Assembly (NCBI GenBank): GCA_037141235.1
Contig: JBAXCY010000037.1
Coordinates: 1 to 19,019 of the forward strand
Length of the DNA: 19,019 nt
Source: Bog-756 sp037141235
GTDB lineage: Bacteria; Actinomycetota; Acidimicrobiia; Acidimicrobiales; RAAP-2
Direction of reading: 5' to 3'
This document shows, piece by piece, positions 1 through 6,475 of the stretch. The translations under genes were made by a program, and so were the position numbers. Numbering within the stretch: position 1 is the first letter of the stretch; every line of letters starts with the position of its first letter. The notes beneath the pieces are model-generated. The model ran no database searches. It was not told where the DNA came from and saw only the letters and a list, made by a program, of their open reading frames with translations.

Positions 1-49
1 GTCCATGACGGGTCCATGACGGGCCCATGACGGGCCCATGACGGGTCCA
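1..49. repeat. 11-bp tandem repeat array upstream of the acyl-CoA ligase
   Basis: Four full units of 11 bp are visible, two reading GTCCATGACGG and two reading GCCCATGACGG, followed by a partial fifth unit GTCCA. The array begins at the window edge and may continue to the left. It ends 17 bp before the ligase start codon, just ahead of its Shine-Dalgarno sequence, so it lies in the leader or promoter of that gene or in the tail of an unseen upstream gene. Each unit contains ATGA, and because 11 is one less than 12, every ATG runs through four codons into the TGA of the next unit. Confidence 0.9.
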
Positions 50-66
50 CGGCGAGGGGAGGACAG

Positions 67-1503
67 ATGAACGTCGGCCGCCTGATGGACCCCGCACTCG
101 AAGCCGTCCCCGACCGCATCGCCCTAGTCGCCGGCCACGAGCCCATCTCTTACCGTCAACTGGAGTCGCTCGTCCAGCGGGCCGGCTCTGCGTTGGCTGC
201 AGCCGGGGTCGTCCCCGGGGACACGGTGGCCCTGGTGGACCTGGCTGGAGCCCTTCCGGTGGCCACCATCCTGGCTGCGGCCCGCATGGGGGCGGCGACG
301 GCCCAGATGAACGCCTACCTGACCGCCGGGGAGCTCCACCAGCTGGTGACACTGGTGGGAGCCCGGGTAGGGGTGGCCGGCGCACCGTTCCGTGCGCGCC
401 TCGAGGAGGCCATGGACGGACCGGTGCTGGGATGGTCCGACGTCGTCGGGGCTGAAGACCGGGCCCGTCCATCGATCGGCGAGCGCGACGACACCGCCCT
501 AGTGCTGTTCACCAGCGGGACGACCGGGCTGCCCAAGCCGGTCGCCATCAGCCACGGTGTGGTGGCTGACCGGCTGGCCTACTGGACCAAACCCATCGAC
601 GCAGAAGCGGAACAGGTGGTGGACATGATGTCCGCACCCATCTTCCACATCGGGGGCACCCTCGGGCTGTTCGTCTCCTTGCACCAGGGAAAGCAGCTCG
701 TCTTGCTGCAGAAGTTCGATGCCGGGACGTGGCTCGAGCTGGTGGAGCGCTACCGGGTCCGACAGACCTTCGTGGTGCCGACCATGTTGGTCCGGATACT
801 GGATCATCCGAAGTTTGCCGACACCGACCTCAGCTCGTTGCGATCGTTGAGCTATGGAGCGGCGCCGGCGTCCGCCGACCTGATCCGGCGAGCCATGGCC
901 GAGCTGCCTGGCGTCGACTTCGCCAACACCTTCGGCCAGACCGAGACATTGGGCGCCTATGCCTCGCTCACTCCCGACGATCACCGCCAGGGCGACAGGC
1001 TGGGTTCGGTCGGACGTCCGCTGGCCGGGGTCGAGATGCGCATCGTCGACCCGGCTTCGGGTGATCCTGTCGCCCCCGGAACACCCGGTGAGTTCTGGGT
1101 GCGCGCCGCCCAGAACACGACGGCTGCGTGGCTGGCCACCGGGGACACTGGATGGCAGGACGAGGACGGCTACCTGTTCCTGTCTGGCCGGCTGTCCGAT
1201 GTGATCAACCGTGGGGGAGAGAAGTTCGGTCCCGTCGAGGTGGAGTCGGTCCTGTGTGCCCATCCTGCGGTGGTCGAGGCGGCGGTCGTCGGCGTGCCCG
1301 ATGCGGAGCTCGGTGAGCGGGTGGGTGCCGTCGTCGTCGTACGCGCACCGGTGACCGCTGATGAACTCACCGCCCACTGCGCGACTCGCCTGGCCTCGTA
1401 CAAGCTCCCTGAGTACCTGGGGTTCGCCGACGAGCTGCCGATGACGGTCCTCGGGAAGCTCGACCGGCGATCCCTCCTCGACGAGCTGTCGAAGGACCGC
1501 TAG
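67..1503 (+). CDS. AMP-forming acyl-CoA synthetase (ANL superfamily)
   Basis: The 478-residue product should activate a carboxylic acid to its CoA thioester through an acyl-adenylate. The P-loop-like motif TSGTTGLPK is at residues 149-157, the adenine-binding NTFGQTE motif at about 287-293, the conserved GDTGW at 359-363, the hinge region SGRLSDVINRGGEKF from about 374, and the C-terminal catalytic lysine in VLGKLDRR at residue 464. All core ANL motifs are present, so it should be active. It is shorter than most long-chain ligases (500-560 residues), mainly at the N-terminus. The ATG at 67 follows a strong GGGGAGG ribosome binding site with a short spacer. It is the first gene of a codirectional beta-oxidation cluster. 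The substrate cannot be read from sequence; the neighbours favour a fatty or steroid side-chain acid. Confidence 0.93.
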   Translation: MNVGRLMDPALEAVPDRIALVAGHEPISYRQLESLVQRAGSALAAAGVVPGDTVALVDLAGALPVATILAAARMGAATAQMNAYLTAGELHQLVTLVGARVGVAGAPFRARLEEAMDGPVLGWSDVVGAEDRARPSIGERDDTALVLFTSGTTGLPKPVAISHGVVADRLAYWTKPIDAEAEQVVDMMSAPIFHIGGTLGLFVSLHQGKQLVLLQKFDAGTWLELVERYRVRQTFVVPTMLVRILDHPKFADTDLSSLRSLSYGAAPASADLIRRAMAELPGVDFANTFGQTETLGAYASLTPDDHRQGDRLGSVGRPLAGVEMRIVDPASGDPVAPGTPGEFWVRAAQNTTAAWLATGDTGWQDEDGYLFLSGRLSDVINRGGEKFGPVEVESVLCAHPAVVEAAVVGVPDAELGERVGAVVVVRAPVTADELTAHCATRLASYKLPEYLGFADELPMTVLGKLDRRSLLDELSKDR

Positions 1504-1516
1504 GGGCTCGGCGCGC

Positions 1517-1537
1517 TAGTCTCCCGGGCGTTCGCCC
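1517..1537 (+). promoter_or_regulatory. Possible promoter -10 box and dyad between ligase and hotdog gene
   Basis: The 67-bp gap holds TAGTCT (1517-1522), which fits an actinobacterial TAnnnT -10 hexamer. It is followed at once by the perfect dyad GGGCG-TT-CGCCC (1526-1537), which would overlap a start point near 1529. No clear -35 box is seen. The pair could be a local promoter with an operator, or a small RNA hairpin in a read-through operon. Confidence 0.25.
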
Positions 1538-1570
1538 TGCAGGGTGAACATACGACAGGGGGAGACCCAC

Positions 1571-2068
1571 ATGGCCGACGACATCCTCAGCACCATCATC
1601 GGTACGCCGACCGGAACCACGGTGGTGACGGTCGAGCGCGGACAGCTGGCACTGTTCGCCTCGGCGGTCAAGGACGACAACCCGGTGTACCGGGACCCTC
1701 GGGCCGCGGCCGATGCCGGACTGCCGGGCATCCCGGCACCACCCACCTATCCCTTCGTGATGGGCAACTTCGGCGCCTACCCCGAGATCCAGACCGAGGA
1801 CGCCCCGGTGGGCAACCCGATGGGTGCCGTACTCGGTCCGCTCATGGCCAAGGGCGGGCTCATCCTCCACGGCGAGCAGGCCTTCACCTACCACCGACCG
1901 GTCTTCGCCGGCGACGTCCTCGAGGGCAAGGGGATGGTGGTCGACGCCTACCAAAAGGAGTCGAAGGGCAAATTAATGACCTTCGTGGTGGTGGAGACGG
2001 CGTGGACGGACCAGGCCACCGGTGAGCCGGTGTGTACCTCGCAGATGAACATCATCCACCGCATCTGA
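1571..2068 (+). CDS. Hotdog-fold MaoC N-terminal-like (FAS1-like) dehydratase subunit
   Basis: This 165-residue protein resembles the MaoC_dehydrat_N family, which includes HadA and the N-terminal halves of double-hotdog dehydratases. The segment KDDNPVYRDP (residues 34-43) matches the family and resembles the hydratase motif DxNPxHxD, but the catalytic His position is Tyr40, so it is probably a substrate-binding partner rather than the active subunit. The ATG at 1571 is chosen because AGGGGGAG (1557-1564) lies 6 nt upstream. An in-frame GTG at 1544 would place that site inside the gene. Its stop overlaps the next start (TGATG), indicating translational coupling. A catalytic MaoC protein is encoded at 5895-6326 in the same cluster and is the natural partner. 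Confidence 0.85.
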   Translation: MADDILSTIIGTPTGTTVVTVERGQLALFASAVKDDNPVYRDPRAAADAGLPGIPAPPTYPFVMGNFGAYPEIQTEDAPVGNPMGAVLGPLMAKGGLILHGEQAFTYHRPVFAGDVLEGKGMVVDAYQKESKGKLMTFVVVETAWTDQATGEPVCTSQMNIIHRI

Positions 2069-2907
2069 TGGCCGACGACACTGCAGTTGCCACCCCCGAC
2101 GATGCCGTGCTGCGCCGCATCGAAGATGGGGTGGCCTGGATCACCCTGAACCGGCCCGAAGCTGGCAACGCCATTACGGCCGCCATGCGGGACCAGGTCA
2201 TCGTGTGGCTGGAGGAGGCATCGGCCGACCTGGCCGTGCGGGCCGTGGTGCTGACGGGGGCGGGCGAAAAGGGCTTCTGCACTGGGGCCGACCTCCGCTC
2301 GTCTGGGCCCGGCCCGGCCCGGCCTGAAGGCGCACCGGACCGCGCTATCGGCGATGCTGCCCGGTTGATCCGCACCGGATGGCAGCGGCTGGTGAGTGCG
2401 GTGTTGGACTGCGAGAAGCCGGTGATCGCCGCTGTCAATGCCACTGCAGCCGGCGGTGGCATGCATCTAGCGCTCGCTTGTGACCTGGTGCTGGCCGCCG
2501 AAGAGGCGAAGTTCATCGAGGTGTTCATCCGCAGAGGGATCGCCCCTGACGCTGGTGGTGCCTACCTGCTGGCTCGCCTCATCGGTCCCCAAAAGGCCAA
2601 GGAACTCTTCTTCTTCGGTGACGACGTGCCGGCCCGGGAGGCCGAGCGCATGGGCCTGGTCAACAAGGTCGTCCCCCGAGCCGAGCTCATGGGCGAGGTG
2701 GAGATATGGGCAGCCCGCCTGGCCAAGGCCCCGACCAAGGCCATCAGCGTGGCCAAGTACCTGACCAACCGGGCGCTCGACACCGACCGGGCCACCGCCC
2801 TGTGGGACGAGGCCGTCGGCCAGGAGTTGGTGACCATGACCGAGGACTGCAAAGAGGGCCTGGCAGCCTTCGCCGAACGACGTCCTCCGGTCTTTCGAGG
2901 CTGGTAG
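2068..2907 (+). CDS. Enoyl-CoA hydratase/isomerase (crotonase) family protein
   Basis: The 279-residue protein has the crotonase fold signatures: KGFCTGADL (first oxyanion-hole segment, Gly73-Ala74-Asp75), NATAAGGGMHLALACD with the second oxyanion glycines at 129-131, and RRGIAPDAGG ending near residue 164, followed by the usual C-terminal helices. The first catalytic Glu of classical hydratases (GGGxE) is His133 here, and the second Glu position region carries Asp161 (APDAGG), so it may be an isomerase or another crotonase activity rather than a standard hydratase. The start at 2068 shares one base with the stop of the preceding gene (TGATG). No Shine-Dalgarno is visible, which fits translational coupling. 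An in-frame GTG at 2032 is less likely because it would overlap the hotdog gene by 37 bp. Confidence 0.9.
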   Translation: MADDTAVATPDDAVLRRIEDGVAWITLNRPEAGNAITAAMRDQVIVWLEEASADLAVRAVVLTGAGEKGFCTGADLRSSGPGPARPEGAPDRAIGDAARLIRTGWQRLVSAVLDCEKPVIAAVNATAAGGGMHLALACDLVLAAEEAKFIEVFIRRGIAPDAGGAYLLARLIGPQKAKELFFFGDDVPAREAERMGLVNKVVPRAELMGEVEIWAARLAKAPTKAISVAKYLTNRALDTDRATALWDEAVGQELVTMTEDCKEGLAAFAERRPPVFRGW

Positions 2908-2932
2908 GTCCACTTCGAGGGCGGGTGCGTCC

Positions 2933-2946
2933 TAGAACGAGTTCTC
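2933..2946. promoter_or_regulatory. KstR-type palindromic operator
   Basis: The perfect inverted repeat AGAAC-GA-GTTCT spans 2934-2945 and is preceded by T at 2933. The published mycobacterial KstR consensus is TnnAACnnGTTnnA. This site matches all positions except the last, which is C instead of A. It lies about 20 bp upstream of a -10-like hexamer and overlaps the expected -35 region of the doxX gene, where binding would block transcription. KstR is a TetR-family repressor of cholesterol catabolism that is relieved by steroid-CoA ligands. That the site is bound by a KstR homologue here is inferred; no KstR gene is visible in the window. Confidence 0.55.
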
Positions 2947-2966
2947 TTTCGGGGCCTTCGAGATGC

Positions 2967-2979
2967 TAGAAACAGGCCG
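2967..2979 (+). promoter_or_regulatory. Putative promoter for a leaderless doxX-acad transcript
   Basis: TAGAAA at 2967-2972 fits an actinobacterial -10 hexamer. Transcription would start 6-7 nt downstream, at about 2978-2979, which is exactly the GTG start codon of the doxX gene. No Shine-Dalgarno precedes that codon. Both points suggest a leaderless mRNA, a common arrangement in Actinomycetota. The -35 region is weak. Confidence 0.4.
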
Positions 2980-3458
2980 TGCACATCACCGCCACTGCCC
3001 CTGACCTGCTCACCGCCTCGCAGTACGCCGCGTGGATGGCTGTCCTCCGGATCGGCCTCGGCCTCTGGTGGATCAAGAGCTTCGCCCACAAGGACCTCGG
3101 AGGCTGGCTGAAGCGCGGCTCTGGCATCGAGTGGGGCGGCTCGGTGGCCGAAAAGCACAAGTGGGGCTTCGTCAAGACCGGCTTCGACAAGGTCGTCCGG
3201 CCCCACCCGATCCCCATGGCCTACATCGTGGTCTTCGCTGAGCTCGCCCTCGGCCTCGGCCTGGTATTCGGCTTCCTGACCCCCATCGCCCTGATCTTCG
3301 GGATCCTGCTCAACCTGCTGTACCTGGTGCTGATGATCCACGACTGGGCCGAGCAGGGGCAGAACCTGATGATGATCCTGGCTGCAGTCGTGGCTTTCGG
3401 TACCCACTCGTGGGCCGTCTTCTCGATCGACCACCTGCTCCATCTCTTCGGGGCCTGA
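2979..3458 (+). CDS. DoxX-like four-helix membrane protein
   Basis: The 159-residue product has a short cytosolic or periplasmic N-terminus and four hydrophobic segments at about residues 18-36, 80-98, 101-122 and 128-147. A polar, Lys/Gly/Trp-rich loop (37-79) separates the first two. This layout, and the acidic residue in the second helix (FAELALGLGLVFGF), fit the DoxX/DoxD superfamily of small quinone-linked or redox-associated membrane proteins. The GTG at 2979 is chosen because the ORF begins there and the putative -10 box ends 6 nt upstream. The acyl-CoA dehydrogenase begins 3 nt after its stop, so the two are almost certainly cotranscribed. That suggests a role at the membrane linked to the dehydrogenase, but the exact function is unknown. 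Confidence 0.8.
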   Translation: MHITATAPDLLTASQYAAWMAVLRIGLGLWWIKSFAHKDLGGWLKRGSGIEWGGSVAEKHKWGFVKTGFDKVVRPHPIPMAYIVVFAELALGLGLVFGFLTPIALIFGILLNLLYLVLMIHDWAEQGQNLMMILAAVVAFGTHSWAVFSIDHLLHLFGA

Positions 3459-3461
3459 TCC

Positions 3462-5729
3462 ATGGCCATCGGCATCCGTGACGAGCACGAAGAGCTGCGT
3501 ACTGCCGTCCAAGGCTGGGCCGAGGCCCGCCTGGTCAACGACGCCGTACGGTCCGCGTTGGAGTCCGACAGCGACGTCCTCCCTCCCTACTGGGATGATC
3601 TGGCCGAACAAGGCCTGCTGGCCATCCACTTGGCCGAGGAGTTCGGCGGACAAGGCGCCGGACTGGTCGAGTTGGCCGTGGTGGCCGAGGAGCTCGGTCG
3701 GGCAGCCGCAGTGGGTCCGTGGGACACCACCGCCATCGTCGCCGGAGTACTGGCCTCTTCGCAGATGGCCACTGGGCCGGAGCCGGTCCGGGCGCTGTTG
3801 GGCGGACTGGCCGACGGCTCGCTGACGGCCACGTTGGTGATCCCGACGGCAACCGCTGATGGCTCCCCGGTGGCACCGGCCGGCCTCACCGGTACCCGTG
3901 ATGCCGATGGTGCCTTGGTGGTCAGCGGGCTGCTCCGGCCCCTCGTTCATGGCGCCATCGTTACCCACGCCTTGGCTCCGGTGTCTATGGGCGACGACAC
4001 CCACTGGGTCGTCCTGGAACGAACGACAGCCGCGGACGTCACCGAGCTACCCACCTTCGACCTGACCCGGCCGTGTGCGTCGTGGAACCTCGACGTGGTC
4101 CGCGTGGCACCGGAGATGGTGCTGGAGGGGACCACCACCGGCACGGTGCGTGACCTGGCGCTGGTGGTCTTGTCGGCTGCAGCCGCCGGCGGGGCACGGT
4201 GGTGCCTGGATTCGGCCGCCGAGCACGCCCGCACCCGCGAGCAGTTCGGTCGTCCGGTTGGCCAGTTCCAAGGGATCAAGCACCGGCTGGCCAACATGTT
4301 GGTGGCCGTCGAGCAAGCAGTGGCCGCCACCTGGGACGCCGCCATGGTCCTCGAAGCCGAAGTCGGAGCCACTGCAGGCGAGGAGACGGACCAGGGGAGC
4401 CTGGCCGTGCAGTTGGCCGCAGTGTTAGCCATCGACGGCTACGTCGAGGCAGCCAAGGGCGCCATCCAGGTGCTCGGGGGAATGGGGTTCACCTGGGAGC
4501 ACGACGCCCACGTGCACCTACGCCGATCCACCACCCTGCGTCAGCTCATCGGGGGCACGGCCCCACTGCGGGCCGAGTCGGCCCGACTGGCCCTGGCCGG
4601 CTGGCGCCGCCGGCTGACCATCGACCTGCCCCCCGAGGCCGAGGCACTCCGGACGGAAATCAGCACGCTGGTCACCCAGATCGCCGCCATCGAGGACCCG
4701 CTGGCTCGCCACCGGGCGCTGGCCGACAACGGGCTCCTGGCCCCGCACTGGCCTTCCCCATGGGGGCGGGATGCCGGAGCCGTCGAGCAGTTGGTGATCG
4801 ATCAGGTCTGCGCCGAGGCCGATCTGAAGCGGCCCAACCTGGCTGTGGCCGCCTGGGCCCTGCCCACGATCATGGCCCACGGCACCCCCGAGCAGACCGA
4901 GCGCTGGGTGGGGCCGACTCTGCGGGGCGAGTACATCTGGTGTCAGTTGTTCAGCGAGCCCGGGGCGGGATCCGACCTGGCCGCACTGTCCACCCGGGCC
5001 GTCCGGGTCGACGGTGGCTGGTCGCTCACCGGACAGAAGGTGTGGACGTCGGTGGCCCAGCGGGCCCACTGGGGGATCTGCTTGGCCCGCACTGATCCGG
5101 ACGTGCCCAAGCACCGGGGCATCAGCTACTTCTTGGTGGATATGAAGTCACCAGGGATCGACATCCGGCCGCTCCGGGAGATCACCGGGGATGCACTGTT
5201 CAACGAGGTCTTCTTCGACGAATGCTTCGTGCCCGACGACTGCGTGGTGGGGGAGATCGACGGCGGATGGAAGCTGGCCCGGACCACCCTGGCCAACGAG
5301 CGGGTGTCGCTCTCGTCGGACTCGGCCTTCGGCGGCGCGCTCGAGGGCGTGCTGCACCGGGTGGCCGCCCGCCCAGAACTCCAGGACCCGGTGACGCTCG
5401 ATCGGCTCGGGTATCTGCTGGCCGAGGCCCAGTCGCTGGCCCAGCTGGGGATGCGAGCCACGCTCCGGTCGGTGGGCGGGCTGCAGCCCGGGTCGGAGTC
5501 GAGCGTGGGCAAGCTGCTCGGGGCCGAGTTCGACCAGCGGGTGCACGAATTCGGACTCGACATCTGCGGGCCAGACGGCGCGCTCTATGAGGGGGACGCC
5601 TTCATGTCCGCCTACGGGGTACTGCAGTCGAAGTGCATGACGATTGCCGGGGGCACCAGCGAGGTGCAGCGCAACGTCATCGGCGAGCGCCTCCTCGGAC
5701 TGCCCCGGGATCCGGAGCCCGGACGATGA
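3462..5729 (+). CDS. Double-domain acyl-CoA dehydrogenase, FadE34-like
   Basis: At 755 residues this is about twice the usual ACAD length and contains two ACAD units in tandem. The first half (about 1-380) carries REQFGRPVGQFQGIKH from 259 and GGMGFTWEH at 339-347 but lacks the flavin-site GGTSE signature. The second half (about 388-755) carries FSEPGAGSD at 497-505, LTGQKVWTS, and IAGGTSEVQRN at 728-738. Glu613 in LANERV aligns with the helix-G base of isovaleryl-CoA dehydrogenase-type enzymes and is a candidate catalytic base (inference). The same fused layout occurs in mycobacterial FadE34 (Rv3573c), a KstR-linked dehydrogenase of cholesterol side-chain breakdown. It would introduce the alpha-beta double bond into acyl-CoA using FAD. 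It follows the doxX gene by 3 nt. Confidence 0.9.
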   Translation: MAIGIRDEHEELRTAVQGWAEARLVNDAVRSALESDSDVLPPYWDDLAEQGLLAIHLAEEFGGQGAGLVELAVVAEELGRAAAVGPWDTTAIVAGVLASSQMATGPEPVRALLGGLADGSLTATLVIPTATADGSPVAPAGLTGTRDADGALVVSGLLRPLVHGAIVTHALAPVSMGDDTHWVVLERTTAADVTELPTFDLTRPCASWNLDVVRVAPEMVLEGTTTGTVRDLALVVLSAAAAGGARWCLDSAAEHARTREQFGRPVGQFQGIKHRLANMLVAVEQAVAATWDAAMVLEAEVGATAGEETDQGSLAVQLAAVLAIDGYVEAAKGAIQVLGGMGFTWEHDAHVHLRRSTTLRQLIGGTAPLRAESARLALAGWRRRLTIDLPPEAEALRTEISTLVTQIAAIEDPLARHRALADNGLLAPHWPSPWGRDAGAVEQLVIDQVCAEADLKRPNLAVAAWALPTIMAHGTPEQTERWVGPTLRGEYIWCQLFSEPGAGSDLAALSTRAVRVDGGWSLTGQKVWTSVAQRAHWGICLARTDPDVPKHRGISYFLVDMKSPGIDIRPLREITGDALFNEVFFDECFVPDDCVVGEIDGGWKLARTTLANERVSLSSDSAFGGALEGVLHRVAARPELQDPVTLDRLGYLLAEAQSLAQLGMRATLRSVGGLQPGSESSVGKLLGAEFDQRVHEFGLDICGPDGALYEGDAFMSAYGVLQSKCMTIAGGTSEVQRNVIGERLLGLPRDPEPGR

Positions 5730-5894
5730 CCGAGCGAGCCCCCGACCAGGTACCGGCCGAGGCTCCGAGGCACCGCCGCCGGCCCCGAGTGTCGCCCACC
5801 AGGCGGTGTCGTGTGTGGGTGGGCGCCGACAGTGCCAGAATCGCAGTGCAGGAGCGGGACACCTCGTGGTGGCCGCGGACGGAAGGACGAGACC
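5730..5894 (+). promoter_or_regulatory. Structured intergenic region before the maoC gene
   Basis: Two long complementary pairs are present: CACCGCC (5771-5777) with GGCGGTG (5802-5808), and CGCCCACC (5793-5800) with GGTGGGCG (5818-5825). Each stem has an arm inside the other's loop, so they are mutually exclusive (or pseudoknotted) in RNA. A weak -10-like CAGAAT follows at 5836-5841, and the maoC ribosome binding site GGAAGGA is at 5881-5887. The region could hold a terminator or attenuator plus a promoter, but GC-rich DNA yields such pairs readily. Confidence 0.3.
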
Positions 5895-6326
5895 TTGGCT
5901 GATGCAGTGCTGTACTTCGAAGACGTCAACGAGGGCGATGTAGCCCCGACGCTCACCCGTGTCCTCACCCGGACCGACCTGGTCGCCTATGCCGGTGCAT
6001 CGTCGGACTACAACCCGATGCATCACGACGAGGTCAAGGCAACGGCCGCCGGCCAGCCCAGCGTGTTCGGGCACGGCATGTTTTCGATGGGCCTCCTCGG
6101 CACGGCCATTACCGACTACGTGGGGGCCGGCAACATCGCCCGCTTCACCGTGCGGTTCGCCCGTCAGACGTGGCCGGACGAAGAGCTCAGCTCGTCGATC
6201 GTGGTCACGGGAAAGCGCACCGAGGGCGATGACCACTTGATCGACCTCGATGTCCGGCTCCGCAACGCGGATGGCGAAGAGAAGGTCGTGGGCGAAGCCA
6301 CGGCCACCGTGCCCACTCGGGGCTGA
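5895..6326 (+). CDS. MaoC-type (R)-specific enoyl-CoA hydratase / 3-hydroxyacyl dehydratase
   Basis: The 143-residue hotdog protein contains the full hydratase motif SSDYNPMHHDE, with Asp38 and His43 in the catalytic positions, followed by the conserved GHGMFSMG (59-66). It closely follows the pattern of HadB, the catalytic half of the mycobacterial HadAB dehydratase. It should add or remove water across the 2,3-bond of an acyl-CoA (or acyl-ACP), probably as a heterodimer with the hotdog protein at 1571-2068. The TTG at 5895 is chosen as start because GGAAGGA (5881-5887) lies 7 nt upstream and the family N-terminus (AVLYFEDVNEGD) begins right after it. Longer in-frame readings to 5811 would add an Arg/Gly-rich leader unlike the family. 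It is the last plus-strand gene before a convergent SDR gene. Confidence 0.87.
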   Translation: MADAVLYFEDVNEGDVAPTLTRVLTRTDLVAYAGASSDYNPMHHDEVKATAAGQPSVFGHGMFSMGLLGTAITDYVGAGNIARFTVRFARQTWPDEELSSSIVVTGKRTEGDDHLIDLDVRLRNADGEEKVVGEATATVPTRG

Positions 6327-6383
6327 ACCGCTTCGCCCGAGTCATCTGGTGGCCCGTGGGTCAAGTGACCCTGGGGACGCGAA

Positions 6384-6412
6384 CCGACCCCGCCACCTGG
6401 TGACGGGGTCGG
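6384..6412. terminator. GC-rich stem-loop between convergent maoC and SDR genes
   Basis: A perfect 9-bp stem pairs CCGACCCCG (6384-6392) with CGGGGTCGG (6404-6412) around an 11-nt loop, 58 nt after the maoC stop codon. No T-run follows on the plus strand, so a classic intrinsic terminator is not proven. Position between two convergent genes makes a termination or mRNA-end role likely. Confidence 0.5.
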
Positions 6413-6429
6413 ACGGTGAGGCCGCTCAA

Positions 6430-6474
6430 AGTGCCCCTATCGGCACTGTTCAGTCCGCTCAACGGACGGTACTG
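6430..6474 (-). terminator. Two stem-loops just past the SDR stop codon
   Basis: AGTGCC (6430-6435) pairs with GGCACT (6442-6447) around a 6-nt loop. GTCCG (6453-6457) pairs with CGGAC (6463-6467) around 5 nt, with outer CAGT/ACTG able to extend it across a bulge. Read on the minus strand they lie immediately downstream of the SDR gene, and the first is followed by TTG rather than a long T-run. They could terminate or protect the SDR transcript. Confidence 0.4.
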
Positions 6475-6475
6475 A

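Noticed and set aside
499..1377. 292-codon minus-strand open frame inside the acyl-CoA synthetase
   Set aside because: It is fully covered by a gene with all ANL motifs, and its translation has no recognisable domain.
2562..4004. 480-codon minus-strand open frame
   Set aside because: It is antisense to the crotonase, doxX and dehydrogenase genes, has no family motifs, and such frames are common opposite high-GC codon usage.
5726..5902. A 58-codon plus-strand ORF starting with ATGA over the dehydrogenase stop and ending just inside maoC
   Set aside because: The overlap is suggestive of coupling, but the product is Arg/Pro-rich, has no recognisable fold, and the same DNA holds the hairpins and the maoC ribosome binding site. 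It looks like translated GC-rich spacer.
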